Assembly: GCA_017439305.1 (NCBI GenBank)
Contig: JAFSJK010000017.1
Location: 1 to 39,374, forward strand
Length of the DNA: 39,374 bases
Direction: 5' to 3'
From: Bacteroidales bacterium
Lineage (GTDB): Bacteria; Bacteroidota; Bacteroidia; Bacteroidales; UBA932
Part shown: positions 1 through 9,001 of the stretch, piece after piece
Position numbering within the stretch: position 1 is the stretch's first letter
How the letters are laid out: the number at the start of each line of letters is the position of its first letter
Made by a program: the position numbers and the translations under genes
Notes under the pieces: generated by a model
Database searches by the model: none
What the model saw: the letters and a program-made list of their open reading frames with translations, nothing else
What the model was told of the DNA's origin: nothing

Positions 1-2
1 CC

Positions 3-1370
3 ACAGGCGCTCTCACTGAGGACCTGGTCAACGAAAAGGTCAAGCAGATCCTCCGCGTCCGCTACGCTATCGAGGCGGTTCCGGCCGATGTCGCCAACAC
101 GGTGATGACCTCCCAGCCGGAGAGCCAGAAGATTGCCCTCCAAGTGGCTGAGAAATCCATCGTCCTCCTCAAGAACGAGGGTGTCCTCCCGATTGCGAAG
201 GACGTGAAGAAGATCGCCGTCATCGGCCAGAACGCCGTCCTGAAGACCCAGAGCGGCGGTATGGGTGCCGGCGTGAAGGCTCTCTATGAGGTTACCCCGC
301 TTGAAGGCATCTGCAAGCGCGCCGGTGAGAATGTCGAAGTCACCTATGCCCCCGGTTACAAGAGCTTCCCGGGCCGCCGCTGGGGACCTGCGCCTGCCGT
401 GCCGAACCCGCTGGAGGCCGCTGCCATCGACGAACCTGCCGATCCCGCCCTTCTTGCCGAGGCCGTCGCCCTGGCAAAGGAGGCGGACCTGGTCATCTTC
501 TTCGGCGGTACCAACAAGAGCATCGAGACCGAAGGTTCCGACCGCAAGGACATCAACCTCCCGACCGGTCAGAACGAGGTCGTCGCCGCCCTGCACGAGG
601 CCAATCCGAACCTCGTGACCGTCCTCATTTCCGGTGGTCCTACCGACCTGCGCCAGCTGGAGCCCGTCTCCCCGGCCATTGTCCAGGGCTGGTGGAACGG
701 CACCGAAGGCGGTACGGCCCTTGCCGAAGTCCTCTTTGGCGACATCGCTCCTTCCGGCAAGCTTCCATTCACTTTCCCGATGCAGCTGGAAGACTCGCCG
801 GCCTACGCGATGGGCAATTTCCCGGACCCGAATGCCGGCGGCGACCTGTTCACCCTGATGTACCGCCAGGATGTCCTGAACATGACTCCGGCCGAGCGCC
901 AGGCCTTCCTTGATTCCCTGCCGAAGCCCGTATCCAAATACACCGAAGGCTCCCTGGTGGGCTACCGCTGGTATGACACCAAGAACGTGAAGCCGATGTT
1001 CGCCTTCGGCCACGGTCTCTCCTATGTCGACTTCGAATACGGCGCTATGCAGGCTTCCGTGAAGAAGGATGTCGTCAAGGTAACCTTCACCCTTGCGAAC
1101 AAGGGCGGAATGGCTGCCGACGAAGTTGTCCAACTCTATGTCGCCCGTCCGGACGCCACCGTCGAGTGGCCGGCGAAGGAACTCAAGGCCTTCGACCGCG
1201 TGTCCCTTGCTGCCGGTGAGACCAAGACCGTCACCCTGGAAATTCCTGTGAAGGACCTCCGCTACTGGAATGTCGACAAGAACGCCTGGGACCTGGAGCA
1301 CGGCAAACTCGTCCTCCTGCTCGGCGCCGCTTCCGACGATATCCGTCAGCAGGCCGAAGTGACCATCTAA
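3..1370 (+). CDS. Glycoside hydrolase family 3, C-terminal part (5' truncated by window edge)
   Basis: The reading frame is open from position 3, so the gene begins upstream and only about 455 residues are visible. The first residues match the end of the GH3 TIM-barrel domain (the 'VNEKVKQILRVRYAI' helix). The GH3 C-terminal alpha/beta sandwich follows, with VAEKSIVLLKNEGVLPI, the IAVIGQNA strand and GWWNGTEGGTALAEVLFGD. Last comes a fibronectin III-like domain (VVQLYVARP ... LKAFDRVSLAAGET). This architecture is typical of exported beta-glucosidases and beta-xylosidases that release sugars from oligosaccharides. The catalytic Asp lies upstream of the window, so substrate cannot be judged. 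It is probably co-transcribed with the esterase lipoprotein that begins 4 nt after its stop. The internal ATG at 102 is not the real start because the family domain continues upstream of it. Confidence 0.93.
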   Translation, partial: TGALTEDLVNEKVKQILRVRYAIEAVPADVANTVMTSQPESQKIALQVAEKSIVLLKNEGVLPIAKDVKKIAVIGQNAVLKTQSGGMGAGVKALYEVTPLEGICKRAGENVEVTYAPGYKSFPGRRWGPAPAVPNPLEAAAIDEPADPALLAEAVALAKEADLVIFFGGTNKSIETEGSDRKDINLPTGQNEVVAALHEANPNLVTVLISGGPTDLRQLEPVSPAIVQGWWNGTEGGTALAEVLFGDIAPSGKLPFTFPMQLEDSPAYAMGNFPDPNAGGDLFTLMYRQDVLNMTPAERQAFLDSLPKPVSKYTEGSLVGYRWYDTKNVKPMFAFGHGLSYVDFEYGAMQASVKKDVVKVTFTLANKGGMAADEVVQLYVARPDATVEWPAKELKAFDRVSLAAGETKTVTLEIPVKDLRYWNVDKNAWDLEHGKLVLLLGAASDDIRQQAEVTI

Positions 1371-1374
1371 GCAT

Positions 1375-2655
1375 ATGCGCAAGTACATGATTCTCGGGGC
1401 CGCCCTGCTCGCCGTAGCGTGCGGCCCCAAACCTTCCGCCCAGGTGGAGAAGGTCGACCTGTTCACCGCCGTCGGCGACTACGGCATGGTCGCGGACGCC
1501 ATCGAAATCACCGTCTCCAACCCCCGTTCGCTGAAGGGTTTGACAGCCGCCGATTTCGATCTCGTGAACAACGTTTCCGGCGCTTTCATCGACGCGGCGA
1601 CCGGCCAGGCGCCCGCCGAGTTCGAGGATGATGGCCTCGTCCTTACGCGGCCGGAAAAGAACGTCCTCCGCATCGAGGCCACGCCTTTCAACAAGGCGGG
1701 CAAGGCGGAAGGGTGGTTCAAGCGCATTCCCTGGGAACTGCATTGCACCACGGACTCCCTGCTGAACGTCACGCTGGACAAGGTGACGGAAGAGCATGTC
1801 GCCATCCTGGACGACTGTGAGAAGGGTTCCTTTACGTTTGGCGGTCTTACGCGGGAGTATATGCTGCATCTCCCGAAGGACGCCTCCGGAAACGTGATTC
1901 CGAACGCACCCCTGCTCGTATGGCAAATTGGCGGCGGCGAATACGACAAGGACCTGATGACGGTGGCAACTGCCAACCGCTGCCTCGTCTCCCTGCCCAC
2001 GGAAGGCATTCCCTGTGCGACGCTCGTCTTCGCCCTCGCGAATCCGAACTACTCCTACAGCGCTTCGCTGTATCCCGAAAAGATCGAACTCATCGACCGG
2101 AACAACGCCCTCCAGATGGCCTTCATCGACCAGCTCATCGCCGATGGGAAGGTCGATGGCAACCGTCTTTTCTGTGCCGGTGCTTCCAGCGGCGGCGGTT
2201 GCACCATGCGCTTCATGATGCAGTTCGCGGGCCGTTTCAAGGCTGCCATCCCTTGCTGCGCGATGGATCCGATCGTTCCCATCCACCAGGTGGAGGAAAA
2301 GTATCCCGGACAGTATGCCGACGACGTGGAGAAGGTCTGGCGGGGCGATGCATCCGTCTACAGATGGGATGGTACCGACATGGTCCTTTCACCGATGGAT
2401 ACCGCCGCTTTCACGAAGCTTCCCATGTACTTCGTCCACGCCGAGACCGACCGCACCTGCAAGGTTGCCAGCACCTACGCCTATTCCGAGGCCCGCAAAC
2501 GCCTGGGTGCAAAGGACGACAAGGTCCTCATCTATTCCGATGAAGACCTTGTCCGCTGGGGTGTCGCCCCGATGATGGCCCATTTCTCCTGGGTCCCGCT
2601 CCTGGATGACTATTCGGAAGGCAGTCCGATGGACTGGCTGGTGAAACAACTGTAA
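1375..2655 (+). CDS. Secreted alpha/beta-hydrolase esterase lipoprotein
   Basis: A 426-residue protein with a lipoprotein signal peptide (lipobox LLAVAC, Cys16). Residues about 28-150 form a beta-rich, Ig-like N-terminal region like that of some two-domain esterases. An alpha/beta-hydrolase domain follows. The nucleophile elbow is G-A-S-S-G with Ser271, and likely partners are Asp359 (HAETDR) and His403 (MMAHFSW). It probably removes acyl groups from, or splits esters of, plant polysaccharides at the cell surface or in the periplasm. That role is inferred from the fold and from the GH3 gene 4 nt upstream. The family resembles PHB-depolymerase-like and Ig-domain esterases; exact substrate is unknown. 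A strong hairpin follows the stop. Confidence 0.85.
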   Translation: MRKYMILGAALLAVACGPKPSAQVEKVDLFTAVGDYGMVADAIEITVSNPRSLKGLTAADFDLVNNVSGAFIDAATGQAPAEFEDDGLVLTRPEKNVLRIEATPFNKAGKAEGWFKRIPWELHCTTDSLLNVTLDKVTEEHVAILDDCEKGSFTFGGLTREYMLHLPKDASGNVIPNAPLLVWQIGGGEYDKDLMTVATANRCLVSLPTEGIPCATLVFALANPNYSYSASLYPEKIELIDRNNALQMAFIDQLIADGKVDGNRLFCAGASSGGGCTMRFMMQFAGRFKAAIPCCAMDPIVPIHQVEEKYPGQYADDVEKVWRGDASVYRWDGTDMVLSPMDTAAFTKLPMYFVHAETDRTCKVASTYAYSEARKRLGAKDDKVLIYSDEDLVRWGVAPMMAHFSWVPLLDDYSEGSPMDWLVKQL

Positions 2656-2736
2656 AAACCTGACAGAAAAACAATTAAACGCAGAGAGTCAGATAATCCC
2701 GTCGAATGGAAACGGCTGATATGCAAATAATTAACG

Positions 2737-2770
2737 AAATGTGCCTAGGTAAAATAGCCTAGGCACATTT
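2737..2770. terminator. Bidirectional hairpin terminator between convergent esterase genes
   Basis: A perfect 13-bp inverted repeat (arms 2737-2749 and 2758-2770) with an 8-nt loop. The arms start with AAAT and end with ATTT, so a short T run follows the GC stem on either strand. It sits between the stops of the plus-strand esterase (2655) and the minus-strand carboxylesterase (2878). The rest of 2656-2877 shows no gene I can support. A second, weaker 12-bp repeat (2701-2712 and 2795-2806) encloses this hairpin. Confidence 0.75.
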
Positions 2771-2877
2771 GTGTAAGTGATTGTTTGATAATCATTTCCA
2801 TTCGACGCCCGTGCCGAGGTCCTTCAGGTGCTTTTCAAATAATCTGTTGTCGGAAGGTCTCAGGGTGTCTTGCCGGC

Positions 2878-4236
2878 TCAATGGACATCGAATTCCTGCT
2901 TGTACGGCTTGTCGTGCTTGTAGGCCTCCCAGCCGGGATTCCCTTCGCGGCAGAATGCGGTCCAGGCATCCAGCATCTCTTCCGAGAGCCGGTAATCGCC
3001 TTCGGTGAAGGGGCGCCAGCTGTGGGAGAGGGTGCCGAACATATACCAAAGTTCGGCGGAATGGAAAGCCCCTTGGTCGGAATCGGGATGCGCGTCGTCG
3101 CAGGGAAGCTCGCGGAGGAATTCGTACTCAAAGACCGGGAATCCCAGGGAGTCGCGGATGGCGCAGAAACGGTCCACGGGGCCGCCTGCAAGGCCGCCCA
3201 TGTCGTCCTTGGTATAACCGATCATCACGGGGACCGGAGCCAGCGTACCGCCATACAACGCCTCGTCGAAGGTCTGGGTAAGGACCTTCCCGTCGATGTG
3301 GGGAGCCATCCGGATTCCGCGGTTTCCGGCGGCGGCATACTTGTCAGCCGCCGAAAGGATATCTGCTGCGGGCGCACTTCTCATCGCGGCGAGATCGGGA
3401 TAGCCCGCGAAGTCCATCAGCTCCTTGCCTTGCAGGTCGTAGAAATCCTGGGAGACAAGCTCCGTCGGGGACAGAAGCCGCAGGCCGATACCGCCTCCGC
3501 TCTGGATGATGGCGCCGGCGAAAAGGCCGCGGGAGAGGGGCGAGGTGAGCAGGTTTTTCACGCTCATCGCTCCGGCGCTCTGGCCGAAGATGGTAATCCG
3601 GTCCGGATCTCCGCCGAATGCGGCGATGTTGTCATGGACCCAACGGAGCGCGGCGATCTGGTCCATCGTCCCATAGTTGCCGGACTGGCCTTGTTCGGCG
3701 GTCAGTTCAGGATGGGAGAGAAAGCCGAGGGTTCCGAGCCGATAGTTGATGGTAACGAGGATCACGCCTCTTTCAGCCCATTTGTCTCCGTCCATCGAGA
3801 CCTCGAAGCCATAGCCGTTCACATACCCTCCACCGTGGATCCACATCGCCACGGGGAGTTTCGCATCGGATTTGCCGACGGTTGCGGAAGGGGCCCACAC
3901 GTTCAGGTACAGGCAGTCCTCGTTCTGGTCAGGCGTCCCTTCCCAGTAATACTCGTCGTAATAGAAGGTGCCGGGAGGAGCGCCCGGCTGCCAGGCGATG
4001 TCACTGAAGTGGTCGCACACGCGGACTCCTTCCCACGCCGGAACCGGCTGGGGAGCCGCCCACCGGAGTTCGCCCACCGGTGGAGCGGCGTACGGAATAC
4101 CTTTGAATACAAGGACTTCTGGATTTTCGGACGGGACGCCCTGGACCTGCCCTCCTTCGACATTCAGGACGGGATTCCGGGCCGTACAGGCGGCCAGGGA
4201 CAGCAAGGCGGCCAGAAGGAATCTTTGCGGTTTCAT
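2878..4236 (-). CDS. Carboxylesterase type B lipoprotein
   Basis: A 452-residue type-B carboxylesterase (pnbA/cholinesterase-like family). I chose the start at 4236 rather than the upstream ATG at 4266 because MKPQRFLLAALLSLAAC is a clean lipoprotein signal (Cys17). Visible family marks are EDCLYLNVW (106-114), the oxyanion HGGG (134-137) and the nucleophile elbow G-Q-S-A-G (Ser220). The protein is shorter than many family members (about 500 or more), and its C-terminal third looks compact. It follows the esterase/E-set gene by only 7 nt and is probably its operon partner. Expected to hydrolyse carboxylic esters, perhaps acetyl or aromatic side groups on xylan. Substrate is inferred from context only. 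Confidence 0.88.
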   Translation of the reverse strand: MKPQRFLLAALLSLAACTARNPVLNVEGGQVQGVPSENPEVLVFKGIPYAAPPVGELRWAAPQPVPAWEGVRVCDHFSDIAWQPGAPPGTFYYDEYYWEGTPDQNEDCLYLNVWAPSATVGKSDAKLPVAMWIHGGGYVNGYGFEVSMDGDKWAERGVILVTINYRLGTLGFLSHPELTAEQGQSGNYGTMDQIAALRWVHDNIAAFGGDPDRITIFGQSAGAMSVKNLLTSPLSRGLFAGAIIQSGGGIGLRLLSPTELVSQDFYDLQGKELMDFAGYPDLAAMRSAPAADILSAADKYAAAGNRGIRMAPHIDGKVLTQTFDEALYGGTLAPVPVMIGYTKDDMGGLAGGPVDRFCAIRDSLGFPVFEYEFLRELPCDDAHPDSDQGAFHSAELWYMFGTLSHSWRPFTEGDYRLSEEMLDAWTAFCREGNPGWEAYKHDKPYKQEFDVH

Positions 4237-4243
4237 AAGGGGG

Positions 4244-5383
4244 CTACTTGAACAGTTTCGGGGCAAAGGTGTTCAGATACAGTCTCCAGTTGGCCCAGGT
4301 GTGGCCACCTTCGGAAACGAAGTACTCGTGGGGGAAGTTCAGGTTGTTGAGCTTCGCGTGCATGTCTTCGGCCCGCTGGAACAGGAAATCGGTGTTGCCG
4401 CAGGCGAGGAAATAAAGCTTCACGCCGGCTTTCTTGAGGGCTGCAAGCTGCTCGGGCGTGGCGTCACCGGCTGCCGAGAGGGGACAGACATAATCGAAGA
4501 GCTCCGGATAAAGGATGGAGGCGGAGATGGTGTGGCCACCGCCCATCGACAGACCGGCGATTGCGCGGGAAGCCGGTTTCGGGATGGCCCGGAAGTTCTT
4601 CTCGATGAAGGGGACGATTTCGGTGCAGAGACTGTTCACATAGGCGTTGCGGAACTGCTCGGAGCGCCAGTCAATCTGCTTTTCCGGAATGCCCAGGGTG
4701 CGGGCGGCCTGCTGGCCGGGATTGCCGTTGGGCATGACGACGATCATCGGCTCGGCCAGGCCCTTCTCGATGAGGTTGTCCAGGATCTGGGCGGTGCGGC
4801 CCATGGAAATCCAGGCTTCCTCGTCGCCGCCGGCGCCGTGCAGGAGATACAGGACCGGATATTTCTTCTTGGGATTGGCCTCGTAGCCGTACGGGGTGTA
4901 GACCGTCAGGCGGCGGGCGTATCCGAGGATCTTGCTGTCATACCAAGGGTGGCTGACGGTTCCGTGCTGAGTGGCTTCACCATAGTTCTCGGTCCGCTTG
5001 CCGGGAACGATGAGCATCGGAAGATAGCGGGTGCCGTCGCGCTGGACATAAACGTTCTGCGGGTCGTTCACGGCCACGCCGTCCACTACGAAGTTATACG
5101 TGTAGATCTCCGGCTCGGGAAGCGGAATCTTCACCTCCCAGACGTTGTTCTCACCGCGCTGCATATCGATGGTGCCGCCGTAGGGGTTGGGCATCCAGGA
5201 GCCGCTGAGCTTGACGATGGTGGCATAGTCGGCCTTCAGGCGGAAGGTGACGCTGTCGTTCTGGATTTCGGGCGAGATGACGGGGCGCTGGCGGCCTCCG
5301 AAGTTGAAGTTGGCCAGTTCCTGGGCGTGGAGCGATCCGGCTATCGCGAGGCTCGCTGCAACAAGGGTAAGGATTCTTTTCAT
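4244..5383 (-). CDS. Exported esterase with N-terminal E-set domain (feruloyl/acetyl esterase-like)
   Basis: A 379-residue protein. The start is at 5383 because MKRILTLVAASLAIAGSLHAQ is a signal peptide cleaved after AQA-type residues; the ATG at 5476 lies upstream of the promoter. Residues about 35-125 form a CBM48/E-set-like domain (YTYNFVVDGVAVNDPQN). The esterase D-type domain (about 145-379) has LLHGAGGDEEAW, the elbow G-L-S-M-G (Ser279), a likely Asp in GNTDFLF (Asp332) and His361 (GGHTW). This architecture matches feruloyl and acetyl-xylan esterases of ruminal and gut Bacteroidota such as Prevotella, which remove ferulate or acetate from arabinoxylan. It is the first gene of a two-gene operon with the type-B carboxylesterase. 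Confidence 0.88.
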   Translation of the reverse strand: MKRILTLVAASLAIAGSLHAQELANFNFGGRQRPVISPEIQNDSVTFRLKADYATIVKLSGSWMPNPYGGTIDMQRGENNVWEVKIPLPEPEIYTYNFVVDGVAVNDPQNVYVQRDGTRYLPMLIVPGKRTENYGEATQHGTVSHPWYDSKILGYARRLTVYTPYGYEANPKKKYPVLYLLHGAGGDEEAWISMGRTAQILDNLIEKGLAEPMIVVMPNGNPGQQAARTLGIPEKQIDWRSEQFRNAYVNSLCTEIVPFIEKNFRAIPKPASRAIAGLSMGGGHTISASILYPELFDYVCPLSAAGDATPEQLAALKKAGVKLYFLACGNTDFLFQRAEDMHAKLNNLNFPHEYFVSEGGHTWANWRLYLNTFAPKLFK

Positions 5384-5409
5384 TATGATGTGGTTTTGGT
5401 TTCCTTTCG

Positions 5410-5441
5410 GAAAGATACGGATTCTGCCCGGATTTGCCAAA
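5410..5441 (-). promoter_or_regulatory. Bacteroidota-type promoter for the esterase operon
   Basis: On the minus strand, TTTG (5441-5438) is followed after 20 nt by TATCTTTC (5417-5410). This is one mismatch from the -7 consensus TAnnTTTG. It lies 26 nt before the chosen start at 5383, which supports that start over the ATG at 5476. Confidence 0.6.
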
Positions 5442-5464
5442 CGGAATGGCCAATCAGATAAATT

Positions 5465-5496
5465 TTTGACAGTCAAGCGAAAAAAACGTATTTTTG
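5465..5496 (+). promoter_or_regulatory. Bacteroidota-type promoter for the serine hydrolase gene
   Basis: TTTG (5465-5468), a 20-nt spacer, then TATTTTTG (5489-5496) match the Bacteroidota -33/-7 consensus exactly. The ATG at 5518 lies 21 nt downstream. This site is divergent from the promoter of the esterase operon, with only about 24 bp between their -33 elements. Confidence 0.8.
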
Positions 5497-5517
5497 CCTC
5501 GTAATAAACCCCTTGAT

Positions 5518-6579
5518 ATGAAACGGATTGCCTTCTTTTTCGCCGCCTTGTTCGTCCTCTCCTGCACCGATCCTGCCGGCCCGCTTCCGCGGGGCCGGGC
5601 CTCTGCCGCCCTGGACGAAGCCTTCGCCTCCTATCTCCAGGCCGTCTCCGACAGCACCGAGGATCTGCACAGTGTCATGGTTCTCCAGCACGGGAAGATC
5701 CTGGAGGAAAAGTTCTTCGTCCCCGATACGGCCCACATCCTCAATTCCGTGTCCAAGACTTTCACCTCCACGGCCGTGGGTTTCGCCATCTCGGAAGGCT
5801 TGCTGTCGCTGGATGACAAGATTGTGGACCTGTTCCCCGAGAGTGTTCCGGAGAATGCTTCCGACACGCTGAAACGCGTTACCGTCCGGCATCTTCTCAC
5901 GATGAATTCCGGTCATGGGACCGACCCTACCGGCGCAACGCGCAGGGGAGACGGGGACTGGATCAGGGGCTTCATGGAGTGGCCCTTGGAATATGAGCCG
6001 GGCACGTGTTACTGTTACAACAGCCTGGCTACCTATGTCCTCTCCGCCGCCGTGCAGAAGGTCACGGGACAGAAAGTCGTCGACTATCTGGACACCCGCC
6101 TGTGGCAGCCGCTTGGCATCGGGAAGCCGAAATGGCTGGAGAGCCCGGCCGGCATCAACACCGGCGGTTGGGGCCTCTACCTGAAGACGGAAGACCTGGC
6201 CAGGATGGGGCTTTGCCTCCTGGGCGGCGGCAAATTCGCCGGCAAGCAGGTCATCCCGGCCGGCTGGGTGGCCGAAATGTCCGCCAAGCAGGTTACCTGC
6301 GTGAATGCCGGGATGAACGAACGGCAGCTTCAGGAAATCCAGTCCAATCCGGAGCACCCCGCCTATGCGGCCTATCAGCCGGAAAACAATGACTGGATAC
6401 AGGGATACGGCTATCAGATGTGGCGGTGCCGCCATGGAGCTTTCCGTGCTGACGGTGCCAACGGCCAGTACATCATCGTCATTCCCGACAAGGATGCCGT
6501 GGTCGTGACGACCGCCCACATCCGCAACATGCAGCAGGAACTGAACCTGATCTGGGATCACATCCTGCCTGCCCTGTAG
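5518..6579 (+). CDS. Beta-lactamase-fold serine hydrolase lipoprotein
   Basis: A 353-residue protein with a lipoprotein signal (LFVLSC, Cys16), starting 21 nt after a consensus promoter. It belongs to the class C beta-lactamase / EstB-type esterase superfamily. The S-x-x-K motif is SVSK (Ser77, Lys80) in the usual context NSVSKTFTSTAVG. HLLTMNSG follows, then a Tyr/Asn motif in YCYNS (165-169), GGWGLYLKTEDLARMGLCLLGGG, and a C-terminal strand region ending IIVIPDKDAVVVTT. Such proteins are often esterases or D-amino peptidases rather than resistance enzymes. With esterase neighbours, carbohydrate ester hydrolysis is a reasonable guess, but it is only a guess. Its stop is 6 bp from the stop of the convergent GH9 gene. 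Confidence 0.88.
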   Translation: MKRIAFFFAALFVLSCTDPAGPLPRGRASAALDEAFASYLQAVSDSTEDLHSVMVLQHGKILEEKFFVPDTAHILNSVSKTFTSTAVGFAISEGLLSLDDKIVDLFPESVPENASDTLKRVTVRHLLTMNSGHGTDPTGATRRGDGDWIRGFMEWPLEYEPGTCYCYNSLATYVLSAAVQKVTGQKVVDYLDTRLWQPLGIGKPKWLESPAGINTGGWGLYLKTEDLARMGLCLLGGGKFAGKQVIPAGWVAEMSAKQVTCVNAGMNERQLQEIQSNPEHPAYAAYQPENNDWIQGYGYQMWRCRHGAFRADGANGQYIIVIPDKDAVVVTTAHIRNMQQELNLIWDHILPAL

Positions 6580-6585
6580 TTTCCC

Positions 6586-8895
6586 TTACGGCCTGATGCC
6601 GTACAAATAGCCCAGGAGGGCCATTTTGCCCCTCATGGTTTCACGCGGGGTAAACTCTCCGTTCACCCAGAAGTAGCGCTGGTTGAAGAAGGATTCCTGA
6701 CGCGGCCAGCCGCCGGTGTTCCAGTCGGGGTAGCAATAGGCGAGAATGACGCGGGCATCTCCGCCGTTATGGCCGGGCGACCAGGTCTCGGTGCCATTGA
6801 ACGGAGTCTGGCCGGGATGGGTCCCGGGGGCGCCGTCATTCCGGCCGGTGGTATAGCAGTCGGTGATATGGCGGGAACCCAACCCGGTCATTTCCACGAT
6901 GTTGGCGGGATTGCGGCCCAGGCCCCAGCCCGCTTCGTCGTACATGGCCTGTTCCAACTCCTGCCGCAGGACGGTATCCTGGGTGATGGCGTGGGCCAGC
7001 ATCACGAGATGGAGGTTCTCGGAGACTTGCCACCGGGGATCGTCCGCACTGCGGCGGGACGGCCGGGTGAGCCGGTGGTCGACATTCTTGGCATAGGCCT
7101 GGGCGAAGACACTCATTACCATGTTCCGGTAGAGTTCCGGATAGTGCCTTTCGTACGGACATTTCAGGTAGGCGGCCGTCCCCCAGACCTGCCACCAGCC
7201 ACCGCGTCCGGTATTGATGATTTCCGAGGAAGGACCTTTCACGACACTCTCTTCGGCCAGGATATCCTCCCAGGCGGTGTCTCCGGTCAGGTTATAGAGG
7301 AAGGCGGCGGCCATCTGCCGGAAATCCCGGCCGCGCATGGCCCCGTCGCCAATGCCCTGGACATCGTCCAGCTGGGAATCCTCCTGTTTCGACGCGAAGC
7401 GGAAGGCCTTGACGGCCTCGTCGGTATAATACGCCTGCAAGTCCTTTCTGCCGCCGATCCGGAAGGCTTCTCCCAACATGGCGCAGTTCGCGGCATTGGC
7501 CCAGGCGGCCATCGTCGTGCAGCCGGCCTGGAACATCACGGTCCAGTCCTTGTCCGGATTCGTCATGCCTTGGGAATAGGCCTCGCCGTCCCGGATGGAC
7601 AGGAAGAAATCCACTTCGTTCCGGGCCTCGTCCACGATGTCCGGAATCCCGTTGCCGCTTTCCCGGATGCCCAGGCCGTCTTCCGACAGCCGTCCGCCGG
7701 TGAGGAGGTAGGGGAGGAGCAAGTCGTAGATGTTGCTCACGTGCGCGAGATGACGGTCCCAGTCGAAGGCATCCGAATGGCCGCCGCGGACGTCGGGATT
7801 GACCGGATTGCCCGGAAGCCGGTGCTGCCAGAAGGCCGAGGCCTCCTTCGGCTTGAAATGCGGCTCGTCCCAGACATCCCCGCGGAGTTTCCGCCAGTCA
7901 GGATGCCAGGGATGCAGGTCGGTCTTGTAGACGGTGAAGCCCGCCGGATCCTTCCCGGGGGAGAAGCGGGGCTGGCGGGGAACCGGCCAGACGTGCTCAG
8001 GGTCAATGGGTTCGTCGAGCCGCATATAGTAATACCCGCGGACGGAATACCGGTAAGGCTGGAAGAAGACATCGTCCCGGATGTCGAAATCGGGGCTGCA
8101 GCCCACGTCTTCCACGACGAGGCGGTACCGGCCGGGTTCCGTTCCCGTGAAGTCGATGTTCCACACGTCCGATCCGGTCAGGTCCTTCCTGCCCGCCTCC
8201 TGGGCACTGTCCGCTTGAGGTTTCCAGAAGCGGACCTCGCCGGCTTCGGCTGCGTCTTTCGTCTCTACGTTGTATAGCCATACTTTCTTGCCTTCAAAGG
8301 ACTTGTAGTCGCGGGGACCGCCGTCTCCGAGCCAGAGGTACAGGTCGGCTGCCTTGCGCTTTTCCTGCGGCGCATAGCCGATGATGTTCACATGGATGGC
8401 TTCGGACACGTCGTTCCAGATGTCGAAACGGATGCTGGCAGAGGCCTTGTCCGACCCGCTCCCTTTCGGTATGCGGACCGTATAGGTGCAGCCTTGCTTC
8501 ATCGGCTGGGGCAGTCGCAGGAAGAGCCAGTGCTCCAGTTCGCTCGTGAGCGTGTTGTCCGTATACATGGGCTTCGACTTCCGCCAGGGGGTCACTTTTG
8601 CGGTCTTGAAGGAACGGTCGTCCGTAGAAGTGACGGTCCATCCGGCCGCGGCCGGGTTCAGCCGGGGGAGGAAGGTCAGGAGCGTATCATCCCCTTCGGC
8701 GAATGAGTGCCCGAGGTAGGCGCTCGGGCCGGTCGCATCGTCCCGGTACCGGATGTCGCCGTCCTGGAAGCACAGCATCAGTGTCTCGTTATCCACCACG
8801 TGGATGGACTTGAACCGGGTGGCGCCGGCTTGCAACTGAAGGAAAAGGAGTCCTGCGGTGAGGAGAAGCCCTCTGAAAAACGGAAAATTTGCCAT
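6586..8895 (-). CDS. Glycoside hydrolase family 9 (endoglucanase-like), exported
   Basis: A 769-residue protein. The start is at 8895 (MANFPFFRGLLLTAGLLFLQLQAGA, a signal peptide) and not at the ATG at 9201, which would run into the divergent gene. Residues about 30-150 are beta-rich. Residues about 165-275 match the CelD_N Ig-like domain (IHVNIIGYAPQEKRKAADLYLW). The (alpha/alpha)6 catalytic domain follows. GGHSDAFDWDRHL places the family's two catalytic aspartates at Asp375 and Asp378. Then come ESGNGIPDIVDEAR, and GLGRNPANIVEMTGLGSRHI for the substrate-binding His/Arg region. The general acid should be in VNGEFTPRETMRGKMALLG near the C terminus (Glu747 or Glu752). GH9 enzymes cut beta-1,4-glucans, including mixed-linkage glucan or xyloglucan. 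It is divergent from the oxidoreductase operon. Confidence 0.92.
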   Translation of the reverse strand: MANFPFFRGLLLTAGLLFLQLQAGATRFKSIHVVDNETLMLCFQDGDIRYRDDATGPSAYLGHSFAEGDDTLLTFLPRLNPAAAGWTVTSTDDRSFKTAKVTPWRKSKPMYTDNTLTSELEHWLFLRLPQPMKQGCTYTVRIPKGSGSDKASASIRFDIWNDVSEAIHVNIIGYAPQEKRKAADLYLWLGDGGPRDYKSFEGKKVWLYNVETKDAAEAGEVRFWKPQADSAQEAGRKDLTGSDVWNIDFTGTEPGRYRLVVEDVGCSPDFDIRDDVFFQPYRYSVRGYYYMRLDEPIDPEHVWPVPRQPRFSPGKDPAGFTVYKTDLHPWHPDWRKLRGDVWDEPHFKPKEASAFWQHRLPGNPVNPDVRGGHSDAFDWDRHLAHVSNIYDLLLPYLLTGGRLSEDGLGIRESGNGIPDIVDEARNEVDFFLSIRDGEAYSQGMTNPDKDWTVMFQAGCTTMAAWANAANCAMLGEAFRIGGRKDLQAYYTDEAVKAFRFASKQEDSQLDDVQGIGDGAMRGRDFRQMAAAFLYNLTGDTAWEDILAEESVVKGPSSEIINTGRGGWWQVWGTAAYLKCPYERHYPELYRNMVMSVFAQAYAKNVDHRLTRPSRRSADDPRWQVSENLHLVMLAHAITQDTVLRQELEQAMYDEAGWGLGRNPANIVEMTGLGSRHITDCYTTGRNDGAPGTHPGQTPFNGTETWSPGHNGGDARVILAYCYPDWNTGGWPRQESFFNQRYFWVNGEFTPRETMRGKMALLGYLYGIRP

Positions 8896-8963
8896 GGTTA
8901 TAATCTTATTTGGTCTAAGATAGTGTTTTTCAAGGGGATATGCAACAGAATCGGTTTTTTTGC

Positions 8964-8971
8964 TATCTTTG
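8964..8971 (+). promoter_or_regulatory. -7 promoter element of the oxidoreductase operon
   Basis: TATCTTTG matches the Bacteroidota -7 consensus TAnnTTTG and lies 30 nt before the ATG at 9002. No clear TTTG is found 19-21 nt upstream, so the -33 element is weak or absent, which may mean activator dependence. Confidence 0.5.
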
Positions 8972-9001
8972 TGAAAGACTGACCACACAATCGATACAAT
9001 T

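Noticed and set aside
2785-5461. Long plus-strand open frames (2785-4251 and 3968-5461) opposite the two esterases
   Set aside because: They lie antisense to genes with clear catalytic motifs, and their translations have no recognisable domain. GC-rich coding DNA often leaves such frames open.
5518-6579. Antibiotic-resistance beta-lactamase
   Set aside because: The SxxK fold is shared by many esterases and peptidases. The gene sits among esterases and nothing points to a resistance role.
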